Below, piece after piece: positions 7,559 through 19,378 of a DNA stretch of 64,000 nt (its first letter is position 1; every line of letters starts with the position of its first letter). This stretch comes from Lachnospiraceae bacterium (lineage in GTDB: Bacteria; Bacillota; Clostridia; Lachnospirales; Lachnospiraceae): positions 21,596-85,595 of the forward strand of contig SVEJ01000008.1 in assembly GCA_015057435.1 (NCBI GenBank), read 5' to 3'. A model generated the notes under the pieces. It did no database searches. It was not told the origin of the DNA and saw only the letters and a program-made list of their open reading frames with translations. A program made the translations under genes and the position numbers.

Positions 7559-10500
7559 ATGGAAAAGAGCAGAATCAGTCCTGTGCAGGCGGGAAAAGGA
7601 ATCCGAATGAGTTATTCCAGACAAAAGGAAGTACTTGAGATGCCTAATTTAATCGAAGTACAAAAAGACTCATACAAGTGGTTCTTAGAAACAGGACTTA
7701 AAGAAGTGTTCGAAGACATTTCTCCAATCACAGATTACAGTGGTCAGTTAAGTTTGGAATTTATCGATTTCCAGCTGTGCGAGGAGGATGTTAAGTACTC
7801 AATTGAGGAATGTAAGGAAAGAGATGCAACATATGCAGCTCCTTTGAAGGTGAATGTACGTCTTCATAACAAAGAAACAGATGAAATCAATCAGCATGAT
7901 ATCTTCATGGGTGATTTGCCGTTGATGACACAGACGGGTACGTTTGTGATTAACGGTGCAGAACGTGTTATCGTAAGTCAGTTAGTGCGTTCTCCTGGTA
8001 TCTATTATGCGATTGGTCATGATAAGTTAGGTAAGACGTTGTATTCATGTACCGTAATTCCTAACCGTGGTGCATGGTTAGAGTACGAAACAGATTCTAA
8101 TGACGTATTTTACGTTCGTGTAGATAGAACAAGAAAGGTGCCAATTACCGTATTGATTCGTTCTTTGGGTGTTGGAACCAATGAAGAAATTCGCGAAATG
8201 TTTGGTGATGAGCCAAAGATTTTGGCAAGTATCGAAAAGGATCCATCTAACAGTTACGAAGATGGTTTACTTGAGTTGTACAAAAAAATCCGTCCGGGTG
8301 AGCCTTTGGCAGTTGAAAGTGCTGAAAGCTTAATTAACGCGATGTTTTTTGACCCAAGACGTTATGACCTTGCAAAAGTAGGTCGTTATAAGTTTAATAA
8401 GAAGCTTGCATTTAAGAATCGTGTAGCAGGTCACGTATTAGCTGAGGATGTAGTAAGTCCGGTTACAGGTGAAATTATTGCTAACGCAGGAGACAAGCTT
8501 ACAAGAGAAAGTGCAACTGCAATTCAGAATGCAGCAGTACCATTTGTTATGATTCAGACAGAAACACGCAATGTAAAGGTGCTTTCTAATATGATGGTTG
8601 ACATCAAGGAGTATGTTGATTTTGATGCAACAGAGCTTGGTGTGACAGAAGATGTATTTTACCCTGTTTTGGAGCAGTTATTAAAAGATTATACAGATGT
8701 TGAGGAATTGAAGCGTGCAATTAAACGTGATATTCATGATTTGATTCCTAAGCATATTACAAAAGAAGATATCTTGGCTTCTATCAGCTACAACATGCAT
8801 TTGGAGTATGGAATTGGTACAGATGATGATATTGACCATTTAGGAAATCGTCGTATCAGAGCGGTAGGAGAGTTGCTTCAGAATCAGTATCGTATCGGTC
8901 TTTCAAGACTTGAGCGTGTGGTTCGTGAAAGAATGGCAACACAGGATGTTGAGACAATTTCACCACAGTCATTAATTAATATTAAGCCGGTAACAGCAGC
9001 AGTGAAGGAGTTCTTTGGAAGTTCTCAGTTATCGCAGTTTATGGATCAGAACAACCCGCTTTCAGAGTTGACACATAAGAGACGTTTATCAGCCCTTGGT
9101 CCAGGTGGTTTATCCCGTGACAGAGCCGGATTCGAGGTTCGAGACGTTCACTATACACACTATGGAAGAATGTGTCCGATTGAGACACCGGAAGGTCCTA
9201 ACATCGGTTTGATTAACTCACTTGCAACATATGCAAGAATTAATGAGTACGGATTTGTTGAAGCTCCTTATCGTAAGCTCGATAAGGCTGACCCTGAGAA
9301 TCCTGTTGTAACAGATGAAGTAGTATATTTGACAGCAGATGAAGAAGATAACTATGTAGTTGCGCAGGCAAATGAACCAATCAATGCAGACGGAACATTT
9401 GCAAATGCACATATTGCAGGTCGTTATCGTGAAGAAACTGCTGAGTTTGATAAGAATAGAGTAGATTTGATGGACGTATCACCTAAGATGGTATTCTCGG
9501 TTGCTACATCTATGATTCCTTTCTTGGAGAATGATGATGCGAACCGTGCGCTTATGGGTTCTAACATGCAGCGTCAGGCAGTTCCTCTTCTTAAGACAGA
9601 AGCGCCTGTTGTTGGTACAGGTATGGAATCTAAGGCAGCTGTTGACTCCGGTGTATGTATCGTTGCAAAACGTGACGGTATCGTTGAGAAGTCTACAAGT
9701 AAGGAAATCGTTATCAAATGTGATGACGGAACCAAAGATACTTACCATGTAATTAAGTTTGCGAGAAGTAACCAGGGTAACTGTATGAACCAGCGTCCAA
9801 TCGTTGTTAAAGGCGAGAAGGTAAGAGCCGGTGAGGTTATCGCAGACGGTGCATCTACATCTAATGGTGAGATTGCGCTTGGTAAGAACCCATTGATCGG
9901 ATTTATGACTTGGGAAGGTTATAACTACGAGGATGCGGTATTGTTAAGTGAAAGATTGGTACAGGAAGACGTGTATACATCTGTTCACATTGAAGAATAT
10001 GAAGCTGAAGCAAGAGATACAAAGCTTGGTTCAGAAGAGATTACAAGAGATTTGGCCGGACATGGTGCGGATGTATTAAAGGATCTTGATGAGAATGGTA
10101 TTATTCGTATCGGTGCGGAAGTTCGTGCAGGTGACATTTTGGTAGGTAAGGTTACTCCTAAGGGAGAGACAGAGCTTACAGCAGAAGAGAGACTTCTTCG
10201 TGCAATTTTCGGTGAGAAGGCAAGAGAAGTTCGTGATACTTCATTGCGTGTACCTCATGGAGCATTTGGTATTGTTATGGATACAAAAGTGTTCACAAGA
10301 GAGGCCGGCGATGAGTTGCCACCTGGAGTGAATAAGTCAGTTCGCGTATATATTGCACAGAAGAGAAAAATCAGCGTTGGTGATAAGATGGCTGGTCGTC
10401 ATGGTAACAAGGGTGTAATTTCCCGTATTTTACCTGTAGAAGATATGCCGTTCTTGCCAAATGGCCGTCCGCTTGATATTGTATTGAATCCGCTTGGTGT

Positions 10501-11386
10501 ACCTTCACGTATGAATATCGGTCAGGTATTGGAGATTCACTTAGGATTGGCTGCTCAGGCATTAGGATTTAAGATTGCAACACCGGTATTCGATGGTGCA
10601 AACGAGGAAGACATCATGGAAACACTTGAGATGGCGAATGATTATGTCAATGAAGAGTGGGATGCTTTTGAGAAGAAGTGGAAATCCCAAGTTTCAGATG
10701 AGGTAATGGATTATCTTTATGAGAACCGTGACCACAGAGAAGAGTGGAAGGGTGTTCCTATTAATAGAACAGGTAAAGTTAGACTTCGTGATGGTAGAAC
10801 AGGTGAGGAATTTGATTCACCGGTTACAATTGGTTTCATGCATTACTTGAAGCTTCATCACTTGGTTGATGATAAGATTCATGCACGTTCAACCGGTCCG
10901 TACTCATTGGTAACACAGCAGCCGCTTGGTGGTAAAGCTCAGTTCGGTGGTCAGCGTTTCGGTGAGATGGAGGTTTGGGCTCTTGAGGCTTATGGTGCAT
11001 CTTACACATTGCAGGAGATCTTAACGGTTAAGTCCGATGACGTTGTAGGACGTGTGAAGACTTACGAAGCAATTATTAAGGGTGACAACATTCCTGAACC
11101 GGGAATCCCAGAGTCATTCAAGGTATTGCTTAAGGAATTCCAGTCACTTGCATTGGATGTACGTGTTCTTAGAGAGGACAATACAGAAGTAGAAATCGGC
11201 GAGAGTGTTGATTACAGCAATGAAGATATCAGACACTACGGTGATATGGAATATAATCAGGAAGAGTCTGAGATGAGAGAACATGGTTACGGCGGAGTTG
11301 ATGAGAATGATGAGAGCTTCGAATTAGAGGGCGATTACACAGACGACTTCGATGATAGCTATGATGATGATAATTACGATGAGTAA
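7559..11386 (+). CDS. rpoB: DNA-directed RNA polymerase subunit beta
   Basis: This is the beta subunit of RNA polymerase, which forms half of the active-site cleft. The ATG at 7559, 9 bases after AAGGGGTG, gives 1275 residues and the usual N-terminus ([21 protein letters not shown]). The open frame reaches a GTG at 7505 without a ribosome site. The rifampicin-binding region is intact and of sensitive type ([16 protein letters not shown], then [13 protein letters not shown]). Other conserved blocks include [34 protein letters not shown] and [24 protein letters not shown] without their separators. The C-terminus is very acidic (a run of Asp and Glu over about 40 residues). rplJ and rplL, the usual upstream neighbours, are absent. 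rpoC starts 17 bases downstream. Confidence 0.98.
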   Translation: MEKSRISPVQAGKGIRMSYSRQKEVLEMPNLIEVQKDSYKWFLETGLKEVFEDISPITDYSGQLSLEFIDFQLCEEDVKYSIEECKERDATYAAPLKVNVRLHNKETDEINQHDIFMGDLPLMTQTGTFVINGAERVIVSQLVRSPGIYYAIGHDKLGKTLYSCTVIPNRGAWLEYETDSNDVFYVRVDRTRKVPITVLIRSLGVGTNEEIREMFGDEPKILASIEKDPSNSYEDGLLELYKKIRPGEPLAVESAESLINAMFFDPRRYDLAKVGRYKFNKKLAFKNRVAGHVLAEDVVSPVTGEIIANAGDKLTRESATAIQNAAVPFVMIQTETRNVKVLSNMMVDIKEYVDFDATELGVTEDVFYPVLEQLLKDYTDVEELKRAIKRDIHDLIPKHITKEDILASISYNMHLEYGIGTDDDIDHLGNRRIRAVGELLQNQYRIGLSRLERVVRERMATQDVETISPQSLINIKPVTAAVKEFFGSSQLSQFMDQNNPLSELTHKRRLSALGPGGLSRDRAGFEVRDVHYTHYGRMCPIETPEGPNIGLINSLATYARINEYGFVEAPYRKLDKADPENPVVTDEVVYLTADEEDNYVVAQANEPINADGTFANAHIAGRYREETAEFDKNRVDLMDVSPKMVFSVATSMIPFLENDDANRALMGSNMQRQAVPLLKTEAPVVGTGMESKAAVDSGVCIVAKRDGIVEKSTSKEIVIKCDDGTKDTYHVIKFARSNQGNCMNQRPIVVKGEKVRAGEVIADGASTSNGEIALGKNPLIGFMTWEGYNYEDAVLLSERLVQEDVYTSVHIEEYEAEARDTKLGSEEITRDLAGHGADVLKDLDENGIIRIGAEVRAGDILVGKVTPKGETELTAEERLLRAIFGEKAREVRDTSLRVPHGAFGIVMDTKVFTREAGDELPPGVNKSVRVYIAQKRKISVGDKMAGRHGNKGVISRILPVEDMPFLPNGRPLDIVLNPLGVPSRMNIGQVLEIHLGLAAQALGFKIATPVFDGANEEDIMETLEMANDYVNEEWDAFEKKWKSQVSDEVMDYLYENRDHREEWKGVPINRTGKVRLRDGRTGEEFDSPVTIGFMHYLKLHHLVDDKIHARSTGPYSLVTQQPLGGKAQFGGQRFGEMEVWALEAYGASYTLQEILTVKSDDVVGRVKTYEAIIKGDNIPEPGIPESFKVLLKEFQSLALDVRVLREDNTEVEIGESVDYSNEDIRHYGDMEYNQEESEMREHGYGGVDENDESFELEGDYTDDFDDSYDDDNYDE

Positions 11387-11403
11387 TGGAAGGAGAGCAA
11401 AAA

Positions 11404-14400
11404 ATGTCAGCAAATTATAATCAAGAAACAGAGCAACAAATGAACTTTGATGCGATTAAAATTGGCCTTGCTTCTCCTGATAAGATTAGAGAATGGTCAA
11501 GAGGCGAAGTAAAAAAGCCGGAGACAATCAACTACAGAACATTAAAACCTGAAAGAGACGGTTTGTTCTGTGAGAAGATTTTTGGACCAAGCAAAGACTG
11601 GGAATGTCATTGTGGTAAGTACAAAAAGATTCGTTACAAAGGTGTTGTCTGTGACCGTTGTGGAGTAGAAGTAACGAAGGCAAATGTAAGACGTGAGAGA
11701 ATGGGTCACATTGAACTTGCTGCCCCTGTATCACACATTTGGTACTTCAAGGGTATTCCAAGTAGAATGGGATTGATTCTTGATATTTCACCAAGAACAT
11801 TGGAAAAAGTATTGTACTTTGCATCTTATGTTGTATTAGATCCGGGTGAGACAAATCTTGCTTATAAGCAGGTTCTTACTGAGAAGGAATTCAGAGATGC
11901 AGAAGAGGAATACGGATATAACAAGTTCCGTGTCGGAATGGGTGCAGAAGCTGTTAAGGAGTTGTTACAGGCAATTGACTTAGAGGCAGAGTCTGTGGAA
12001 CTTAAGGTTGCACTTAAGGAATCTACAGGTCAAAAACGTGCCAAGATCATTAAGAGATTGGAAGTTGTAGAAGCATTTAAGGGTTCTGACAACAAGCCGG
12101 AATGGATGATTCTTGATGCAGTTCCTGTTATTCCACCGGATATTCGTCCGATGGTTCAGTTAGATGGTGGTCGTTTTGCAACATCTGACTTGAATGATTT
12201 GTATAGAAGAATTATCAACCGTAACAATCGTTTGAACAGATTGTTGGAGTTAGGTGCTCCTGATATCATTGTTCGTAATGAAAAGCGTATGCTTCAGGAA
12301 GCGGTTGATGCATTAATTGATAACGGTCGTCGTGGACGTCCTGTTACAGGTCCTGGTAACAGAGCACTTAAGTCACTTTCTGACATGCTAAAAGGTAAGC
12401 AGGGACGTTTCCGTCAGAACCTCTTGGGTAAGCGTGTTGACTACTCAGGTCGTTCGGTTATCGTAGTAGGTCCGGAACTTAAGATTTATCAGTGTGGTCT
12501 TCCAAAAGAGATGGCAATTGAGCTGTTTAAGCCATTTGTTATGAAAGAGTTAGTAGGAAGAAAGCTTGCACATAATGTGAAATCTGCCAAGAAGATGGTA
12601 GAGAAATTAGAGACAGAAGTATGGGATGTATTAGAGGATGTAATCAAAGAACATCCTGTAATGCTTAACCGTGCCCCGACACTTCACAGACTTGGTATTC
12701 AGGCATTTGAACCAATCCTTGTAGAAGGTAAGGCAATCAAGCTTCACCCGTTAGTATGTACAGCATATAACGCCGACTTCGACGGTGACCAGATGGCGGT
12801 GCATTTACCACTTTCTGTAGAGGCACAGGCTGAGTGTAGATTCTTGCTTCTTTCACCAAATAACTTATTGAAACCTTCAGATGGTGCGCCGGTAGCAGTT
12901 CCTTCACAGGATATGGTACTTGGTATCTACTATTTGACAATTGATAAGCCGGGTGACAAGGGCGAAGGTAAGATTTTCAAGTCTAAGAATGAAGCAATTC
13001 TTGCTTATGAGAATGGCGAGATTACATTACATGCTAAGATCAAAGTTCGTGTAAGAGGAACATTGTCTGATGGCACACAAGGTTATACAACAATTGAGTC
13101 TACATTGGGTAGAATTTTATTCAATGAGATTATCCCACAGGATTTGGGTATTGTAGACCGTACAATTCCGGGTAATGAGCTTGTACTAGAGATTGATTAC
13201 TTGGTTGGCAAGAAGCAGTTAAAAGTAATTTTGGATAAATGTATCAATACACATGGTGCTACTAAGACAGCAGAAGTTTTGGATGATATCAAGAGTATTG
13301 GTTATAAGTATTCTACAAAGGGTGCGCTTACTGTATCTATTTCTGAGATGACAGTGCCTGCTGCTAAGAAGGAAATTCTTGCAGAGGCTCAGCAGACTGT
13401 AGAGTTAATCATGGAGAAATTCAAGTATGGTTACGTTACAGAAGAAGAGCGTTACGCTGCAGTAGTTCGTACTTGGGAAGCTGCTGATAAGAAGCTTACA
13501 AAAGCATTGTTAGATGGTCTTGACACTTACAATAATATCAAGATGATGGCTGAGTCAGGAGCCCGTGGTTCTAATCAGCAGATTAAACAGTTAGCAGGTA
13601 TGCGTGGTTTGATGGCAGATACAACAGGTCGTACAATCGAACTTCCAATCAAGTCAAACTTCCGTGAAGGTCTTGACGTATTGGAGTACTTCATTTCTGC
13701 GCATGGTGCTCGTAAAGGTCTTTCGGATACAGCGCTTCGTACAGCGGACTCAGGTTATTTGACACGTCGTTTGGTAGATGTATCTCAGGATTTGATTATC
13801 CGTGAGGTTGACTGTTGCGAAGGTACAGGTGAGATTCCTGGTTCTGTAGTAGAAGCATTTATGGAAGGCAAAGAGATGATTGAAAGCTTCCAGGAGCGTA
13901 TTACAGGTCGTTATGCAGCAGAGTCTGTATTTGATAAGAATGGTGAGATGATTGTAAAGGCAAACCATATGATTACACCAAAGAGAGCAGAGAGAATTCT
14001 TGCTTCAGGTGTGGATGCAGATGGTAATGCAATTACAAAGCTTAAGATTCGTAACATCTTGAATTGTAAGTCACATATTGGTGTATGTGCGAAGTGTTAT
14101 GGTGCCAACATGGCAACCGGTACAGCTGTTCAGGTTGGTGAGGCTGTTGGTATTATCGCTGCACAGTCAATTGGTGAGCCGGGTACACAGCTTACAATGA
14201 GAACATTCCATACCGGTGGTGTTGCGGGTGACGATATTACACAGGGTCTTCCTCGTGTCGAAGAGTTGTTTGAGGCTCGTAAGCCGAAGGGTCTTGCTAT
14301 TATCACTGAATTTGGTGGTAAGGTTCAGATTCGTGATACGAAGAAGAAGCGTGAGGTTGTCGTAACCAATGATGAAACAGGTGAATCTAAGGCATATCTA

Positions 14401-15054
14401 ATTCCATATGATTCAAGAATTAAGGTGTTAGATGGTCAGATGGTTGAAGCCGGTGATGAGATTACAATCGGTTCTGTTAATCCGCATGATATTCTTAAGA
14501 TTAAGGGTGTTCGTGCTGTTCAGGATTATATGATCCGCGAAGTACAGAAAGTATACCGTTTGCAGGGTGTTGATATCAACGATAAGCATATCGAAGTAAT
14601 CGTACGTCAGATGCTTAAGAAGATTAAGATTGAAAATGGCGGAGATACAGAATACTTACCTGGTACATTGGTAGATGTATTAGATTACAACGATGCAAAT
14701 GAGAAGATGTTAGAAGAAGGAAAAGAAGTTGCACAGGGAACACAGGTAATGCTCGGTATTACAAAAGCTTCTCTTGCTACTAATTCGTTCTTGTCAGCAG
14801 CATCATTCCAGGAAACAACGAAGGTTCTTACAGAAGCAGCAATTAAGGGTAAGGTTGATCCATTGATTGGTTTGAAAGAGAACGTATTGATTGGTAAGTT
14901 GATTCCTGCAGGTACAGGTATGAAGCGTTATCGTAGCGTAAAGCTTGATAGTGAAGAGATGATCGAGAACTTTGATGATAGCGATTTGGTTATCGATGAA
15001 GTTGTTGAAGATGTGACAGATGCTGAAGAAGCAATGGTTACAACAGAAGAGTAG
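11404..15054 (+). CDS. rpoC: DNA-directed RNA polymerase subunit beta-prime
   Basis: This is the catalytic beta-prime subunit. The ATG at 11404 follows GGAAGGAG by 8 bases and gives 1216 residues. An in-frame ATG at 11386 overlaps the rpoB stop and would place the ribosome site inside the gene. The N-terminal zinc site is C68-x-C70-x12-C83-x2-C86. The magnesium-binding motif NADFDGD starts at residue 456. A second Cys cluster (CCEGTGE, then [13 protein letters not shown]) forms the other zinc site of bacterial beta-prime. The bridge-helix and trigger-loop region is normal ([28 protein letters not shown] within it). It is co-transcribed with rpoB and followed at once by a terminator. rpsL, rpsG and fusA do not follow, unlike many Firmicutes. 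Confidence 0.98.
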   Translation: MSANYNQETEQQMNFDAIKIGLASPDKIREWSRGEVKKPETINYRTLKPERDGLFCEKIFGPSKDWECHCGKYKKIRYKGVVCDRCGVEVTKANVRRERMGHIELAAPVSHIWYFKGIPSRMGLILDISPRTLEKVLYFASYVVLDPGETNLAYKQVLTEKEFRDAEEEYGYNKFRVGMGAEAVKELLQAIDLEAESVELKVALKESTGQKRAKIIKRLEVVEAFKGSDNKPEWMILDAVPVIPPDIRPMVQLDGGRFATSDLNDLYRRIINRNNRLNRLLELGAPDIIVRNEKRMLQEAVDALIDNGRRGRPVTGPGNRALKSLSDMLKGKQGRFRQNLLGKRVDYSGRSVIVVGPELKIYQCGLPKEMAIELFKPFVMKELVGRKLAHNVKSAKKMVEKLETEVWDVLEDVIKEHPVMLNRAPTLHRLGIQAFEPILVEGKAIKLHPLVCTAYNADFDGDQMAVHLPLSVEAQAECRFLLLSPNNLLKPSDGAPVAVPSQDMVLGIYYLTIDKPGDKGEGKIFKSKNEAILAYENGEITLHAKIKVRVRGTLSDGTQGYTTIESTLGRILFNEIIPQDLGIVDRTIPGNELVLEIDYLVGKKQLKVILDKCINTHGATKTAEVLDDIKSIGYKYSTKGALTVSISEMTVPAAKKEILAEAQQTVELIMEKFKYGYVTEEERYAAVVRTWEAADKKLTKALLDGLDTYNNIKMMAESGARGSNQQIKQLAGMRGLMADTTGRTIELPIKSNFREGLDVLEYFISAHGARKGLSDTALRTADSGYLTRRLVDVSQDLIIREVDCCEGTGEIPGSVVEAFMEGKEMIESFQERITGRYAAESVFDKNGEMIVKANHMITPKRAERILASGVDADGNAITKLKIRNILNCKSHIGVCAKCYGANMATGTAVQVGEAVGIIAAQSIGEPGTQLTMRTFHTGGVAGDDITQGLPRVEELFEARKPKGLAIITEFGGKVQIRDTKKKREVVVTNDETGESKAYLIPYDSRIKVLDGQMVEAGDEITIGSVNPHDILKIKGVRAVQDYMIREVQKVYRLQGVDINDKHIEVIVRQMLKKIKIENGGDTEYLPGTLVDVLDYNDANEKMLEEGKEVAQGTQVMLGITKASLATNSFLSAASFQETTKVLTEAAIKGKVDPLIGLKENVLIGKLIPAGTGMKRYRSVKLDSEEMIENFDDSDLVIDEVVEDVTDAEEAMVTTEE

Positions 15055-15062
15055 ATGATATT

Positions 15063-15096
15063 AGAGGTAGGCAGGTTCTGTCTACCTCTATTTGTG
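15063..15096 (+). terminator. rpoC terminator
   Basis: AGAGGTAGGCAG pairs with CTGTCTACCTCT (one G-U pair) around a GTT loop. The T-tract is weak (ATTTGTGTT). It starts 8 bases after the rpoC stop. A TATAAT at 15098-15103 just beyond could be the -10 box of the next gene, but no good -35 box was found. Confidence 0.7.
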
Positions 15097-15203
15097 TTAT
15101 AATATATGTCAAGCGGATATGCTTTGCGCAAGTTTACTTGCAAGAGCGGATTTTGCATGCAACCATGTTATAAGAATTAGGAAGTACAATGGAGGGGTAT
15201 GAG

Positions 15204-17303
15204 ATGAAAAAAGTACGTATAGCATTATTTGCATTCTTTGTTATGTTGAATATAATGTCAGTACATGTAGAAGCAGAAGAAGCAAGATACGAAGTGACAG
15301 ATACGATTGCTGCAGTTTTATCGTCGGATGGAGTATTGACACTTAGCGGAACGGGAGAATTGCCGAATTATATGATTGCACCACAAGCACCGTGGTACAT
15401 GAAGAAAGAATCTATTAAGAAGATCGTTATTGGAGAAGGGATAACAAGAATTGGTGATAATGTGTTTTCGGAATGTGCGTGTAGTGAAGTGAAACTGCCA
15501 TCTACATTAGTTTCCATAGGAAAAAACGGATTCTTTTGTTGTAGTGCATTACAATGCATTTCCCTTCCGGATTCCTTGACTGATATAGAGAATGGTGCTT
15601 TTTGTGGTTGCAGTGCTTTGGGTACAGTTGAATTTGGAAAAGGTATCAAGCATATTGGAGATCGAGTGTTTCGAAGCTCCGGTTTGAAAGAGATTGTGAT
15701 TCCTGATAGTGTAGTATCGCTTGGCGGTGATTTGTTTCAGGAATGTCCGTTTTTGGTAAAGGTAGAGATTAGAGGGGGCATGACAAGCACTCCATACGGG
15801 TTATTTGATAATTGTCCACTTTTAGAAGAGATAATTTTTAACGAAGGATTGGAGACTTTAGATAGAGGATGCATAATATCCTGTGGAAAATTATCGAAAA
15901 TAACATTACCATCCACATTAAAAGAAATCAAAGATGATGCCGTTTATGATTGCAATAATTTGTGTGAGGTTAAGATTCCGGATAATGTAACATATATCGG
16001 TAAGACTGCATTTGATGAATGCGATAATATAAAATTAGACGTGCCGGATCATTTGAAAAAGAGTTCTACCGGAAGTTATATGGAGTTAATGACAATCAAG
16101 ATAAAAGGTACCTATGACTATGAGAAGGCATATGAGGTATTGAAATTAGTTAACAAGGAAAGAAAAAAAGAAGGGTTGTCTGCGCTTACCATGGACAAGG
16201 ATTTGCTTGAAGCTGCGATGTTAAGAGCTATGGAAACAAATGTGCTTGTAGGTCATACAAGACCGAATGGTTTGGATTGTCGCTCTGTCTGTGATAAAGT
16301 CATGGGAGAAAATCTTGCAGGCGGAATGAATAGTGCGAAGGCTGCAATGACTACATGGATGGGTTCAAATGGACACAGAAGTAATATATTAAACAAGTCA
16401 TATAAGAGTATAGGGGTTGGATGTTTCTATCAAGATGGAAATTGTTATTGGATACAATTATTCGGAACTGAAAAAGCGGATACCGGGAAAAAACCATCCA
16501 ATCAAGTAGCAGTCAGAGAAGTAGAATTAGAAAAGGATACAAAAATCCAATTGGTTTCCCAGGAAAAGGATTGGACGATGGTAAAGGGAGAGGTAAGAGG
16601 ATTTGCCGTTCGCATGGAAAGTTTGGATTGGGATGTTGTTACAATTGCATTGGACGAAAGTAATTTTGACTGGAAAACGAATAAAAAGAAAATTGCAACT
16701 GTAGGTCAGGACGGAGATATTAAAGCAAAGAAAAAAGGAAAAGCAACGATTACTTATTCTTTGAAAATACAACCTTCTGTAAAGGGAACAGCAAAACTTA
16801 AGGTTGTGAACTCTTATGATGGATACGGATTTTATCGTATCATTGACAGAAACAAAGGAACTGTTGCATATACACACTATAAGGACAAAGATGCAACGAT
16901 AATTACAATTCCGAACACAATTAAGATATTTAGCCGTACATACAAAGTTGTCCAGGTGGATAAAAATGTATTTAAAAATAACAAGCAACTTAAAGAAATT
17001 AAGCTTGGTAAATATGTTACCACCATCGGAAATGATGCTTTTTCAGGTTGTAGTAATTTGGAAAAGGTAACGACGAATACACAATTGCGAAATATAGGAA
17101 AAAGAGCATTTAAGAATTGTAAAAATATGAAGACTTTTACGATTAAAACTACGAAATTGAAAGATAGTACGGTAGGAAAAGATGCATTTAAAAAGACAGG
17201 TAGTAAGATAAAGGTAAAAGTTCCGAAAAGCAAATACAAAGCATACAAGAAAATGTTGAAGAAGAGAGGTCTTTCTAAAAAAGCTTACGTTGGAAAATTG
17301 TGA
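15204..17303 (+). CDS. Secreted BspA-like LRR protein with CAP (SCP/PR1-like) domain
   Basis: The ATG at 15204 follows GGAGGGGT, giving 699 residues. The in-frame ATG at 15189 lies before that ribosome site. A signal peptide ends near residue 25 (VEAEEA). Leucine-rich repeats of BspA/LRR_5 type fill about residues 60-295 (repeating units such as SLPDSLTDIENGAFCGCSAL). A CAP domain spans about 310-430: His351 in GHTRPNG, Glu in GENLAGG, His in NGHRSNIL, and the closing YWIQLFG strand. A Big2-like segment, more LRR units and a Lys-rich tail (KMLKKRGLSKKAYVGKL) follow. CAP proteins are secreted and of varied function, often binding lipids or wall material. The gene is a diverged paralogue of the one at 19379. 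No clear terminator follows it. Confidence 0.85.
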   Translation: MKKVRIALFAFFVMLNIMSVHVEAEEARYEVTDTIAAVLSSDGVLTLSGTGELPNYMIAPQAPWYMKKESIKKIVIGEGITRIGDNVFSECACSEVKLPSTLVSIGKNGFFCCSALQCISLPDSLTDIENGAFCGCSALGTVEFGKGIKHIGDRVFRSSGLKEIVIPDSVVSLGGDLFQECPFLVKVEIRGGMTSTPYGLFDNCPLLEEIIFNEGLETLDRGCIISCGKLSKITLPSTLKEIKDDAVYDCNNLCEVKIPDNVTYIGKTAFDECDNIKLDVPDHLKKSSTGSYMELMTIKIKGTYDYEKAYEVLKLVNKERKKEGLSALTMDKDLLEAAMLRAMETNVLVGHTRPNGLDCRSVCDKVMGENLAGGMNSAKAAMTTWMGSNGHRSNILNKSYKSIGVGCFYQDGNCYWIQLFGTEKADTGKKPSNQVAVREVELEKDTKIQLVSQEKDWTMVKGEVRGFAVRMESLDWDVVTIALDESNFDWKTNKKKIATVGQDGDIKAKKKGKATITYSLKIQPSVKGTAKLKVVNSYDGYGFYRIIDRNKGTVAYTHYKDKDATIITIPNTIKIFSRTYKVVQVDKNVFKNNKQLKEIKLGKYVTTIGNDAFSGCSNLEKVTTNTQLRNIGKRAFKNCKNMKTFTIKTTKLKDSTVGKDAFKKTGSKIKVKVPKSKYKAYKKMLKKRGLSKKAYVGKL

Positions 17304-17426
17304 TAGAGGTAGATTTAGAGACTATTCACATATGTAAAAATATGGTAAAATCTAATTAATATTTGAAAAATGATACGATACTGATAAATGGATTTTGAAC
17401 AGTGATGCAAGAAGGGATGGAACCGT

Positions 17427-19340
17427 ATGACAGATTGGAATCTGGCATTTGATTATGCCGCAATTTTCATCTTAATATTGATTAGTGTATGGTATTTGCA
17501 TGAAAAACGCATTCCGATGAAACGCCATGCTTTCTTTTGGGTGTTTTTAAATACTGTATTATTTGCGACCATATTTGAAATTGGAGCAACGCTTGCAGCA
17601 CGTTATGTGGATATTATTGGGTATAATACATTTTTTGTTATTTTGACGCTCCAATCTGTTTTTATTGATTTGACACCGCTTAGTCTTGCATATTATCTGT
17701 TGTTGAATTCTCATACGGATTTTGTGAAACGTCGATGGGTTCCGAGATTGTTTCAGGGGTGTGCATTTGTTATTATTGCAGCCGTTGTATCTAATTATTT
17801 CTATCGTTGGGTATTTGTGTTTGAACAAGGAAAATTTCAAGTGCTTTGGGGTTCGCTCATTACGTACGGAATTGATGCGGCTATGGTAATTACTTCTTTT
17901 GTGACAATTCTAAGACATAAACAAAAATTTGCATTTCTAAAAGCCTCACCACTGAGTTTTAATTTTGTGTGTGGTGTATTGGCGTGCATTTTCCAGCTTG
18001 TATTGTACGTTCCTATGTTGAATCTGATGTTGACATTGCTATGTCTGACATTATTTTATTATCAACAGAATACAAGTATGGTAATAGATGGTGTTACTAA
18101 GCAGTTTAATAGAAAGTTTTTGGGTGAATATATTAGCAATGCTTTCTACGAAGAAAAATCATTCGGGGTTATTGTTGTGGCAATGGATGATTTTAAGATG
18201 ATTAACAAGACATACGGAGTGGATACAGGAGATAATCTGCTATTACAAGTGGGTAGCTTTTTGGAGCAGTTGAAGTTCGGGCAGTTGGTTTTTCGTTTTG
18301 GTTCAGATCAGTTTTGTGTGATATTGCAAAAGAACCAAGATACAATTGAAAAAGTGGCAAAGGATATAGAAGACCGCTTCTGTCATCCGTGGTATCCAAA
18401 GGGAGAAGTTTCCGTAATGATGTCAGCGTCTATTTGTTGTATGACGTGTCCGAAGGATGCAGGAAGCTTTGGAGAATTAGTAGAAGTTATCGATTATTCC
18501 ATGGCGGTTGCCAAGAAGACGAAGAAGGGCTGTATTACGAACGTGGACGAAGTTGAGTTAGAACGTATACAGCGTGATAAAGCAATTGAAAAAGCGATAA
18601 AAGTGGCTGTCGACAGAGAAGATTTGATGGTGTATTATCAACCGATTTTTTCGGTGGAAAAGGGTGTATATAACTCGGCAGAAGCGCTTGTCAGGTTGAA
18701 TGATGAGAAGTTGGGGTGGATTTCACCGGATGAATTTATTCCGATAGCAGAAAAGAACGGATTAATTATTGAAATGGGGGACATTATCTTTAAAAAAGTA
18801 TGTCAATTTATCCGCGATTTTGAATTGGCTAAGACTGCAGTAGAATACATAGAGGTTAATATCAGTCCGGTACAGCTGATGCAGTTTGATTTTGCTGATC
18901 GCATAATTGCTTTGATGGAACAATTTGACGTTAAGCCGGAGCAGATTAATATGGAGATTACGGAAACTGCGAATATGAGTATTGCAGCGGTGATTGAGAA
19001 AAATATCCTTAAGCTTGTGGAATATGGCATTTCATTATCGTTAGATGATTATGGTTCGGGTAATGCTAATATCGGTTACATCAATCAGTTGCCATTTAAG
19101 ATTATCAAAATTGACAAAGGAATCATATGGGATTCCTTTAAGAACAGCAAGGCGGGAACGACGTTGGAATATACAATCGGAATGTTGAATGCCCTTGATT
19201 TGTTCATCGTTGCAGAGGGTGTTGAGACAAAGGAAATGATGGAGAGACTTGCGGAATTCGGATGTCATTATATGCAAGGCTGGTATTATTCGAAAGCAGT
19301 TCCTGATAGTGAGTTTATGAAATTGATAGAGATGTCGTGA
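17427..19340 (+). CDS. Membrane GGDEF-EAL protein, probable c-di-GMP phosphodiesterase
   Basis: The protein has 637 residues and starts at the ATG at 17427 behind AAGGGATGG. About six hydrophobic helices occupy residues 8-215 and form a membrane sensor. The GGDEF domain is degenerate: the signature is GSDQF (292-296), which lacks the residues needed for cyclase activity. The EAL domain (about 385-635) keeps its catalytic set: EAL at 419-421, Asn in NISPVQL, Glu in MEITET, Asp-Asp in LDDYGSG, Lys in IIKIDKG, Glu in AEGVET and Gln in MQGWYYS. It should therefore hydrolyse cyclic di-GMP, perhaps with the GGDEF part binding GTP as an activator (known for some family members, inferred here). It lies between two LRR-CAP surface genes and only 38 bases before the second. 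Confidence 0.92.
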   Translation: MTDWNLAFDYAAIFILILISVWYLHEKRIPMKRHAFFWVFLNTVLFATIFEIGATLAARYVDIIGYNTFFVILTLQSVFIDLTPLSLAYYLLLNSHTDFVKRRWVPRLFQGCAFVIIAAVVSNYFYRWVFVFEQGKFQVLWGSLITYGIDAAMVITSFVTILRHKQKFAFLKASPLSFNFVCGVLACIFQLVLYVPMLNLMLTLLCLTLFYYQQNTSMVIDGVTKQFNRKFLGEYISNAFYEEKSFGVIVVAMDDFKMINKTYGVDTGDNLLLQVGSFLEQLKFGQLVFRFGSDQFCVILQKNQDTIEKVAKDIEDRFCHPWYPKGEVSVMMSASICCMTCPKDAGSFGELVEVIDYSMAVAKKTKKGCITNVDEVELERIQRDKAIEKAIKVAVDREDLMVYYQPIFSVEKGVYNSAEALVRLNDEKLGWISPDEFIPIAEKNGLIIEMGDIIFKKVCQFIRDFELAKTAVEYIEVNISPVQLMQFDFADRIIALMEQFDVKPEQINMEITETANMSIAAVIEKNILKLVEYGISLSLDDYGSGNANIGYINQLPFKIIKIDKGIIWDSFKNSKAGTTLEYTIGMLNALDLFIVAEGVETKEMMERLAEFGCHYMQGWYYSKAVPDSEFMKLIEMS

Positions 19341-19378
19341 TTCATTCATGATTGCAATTCAAAAAGGAGAAGAAGAGT

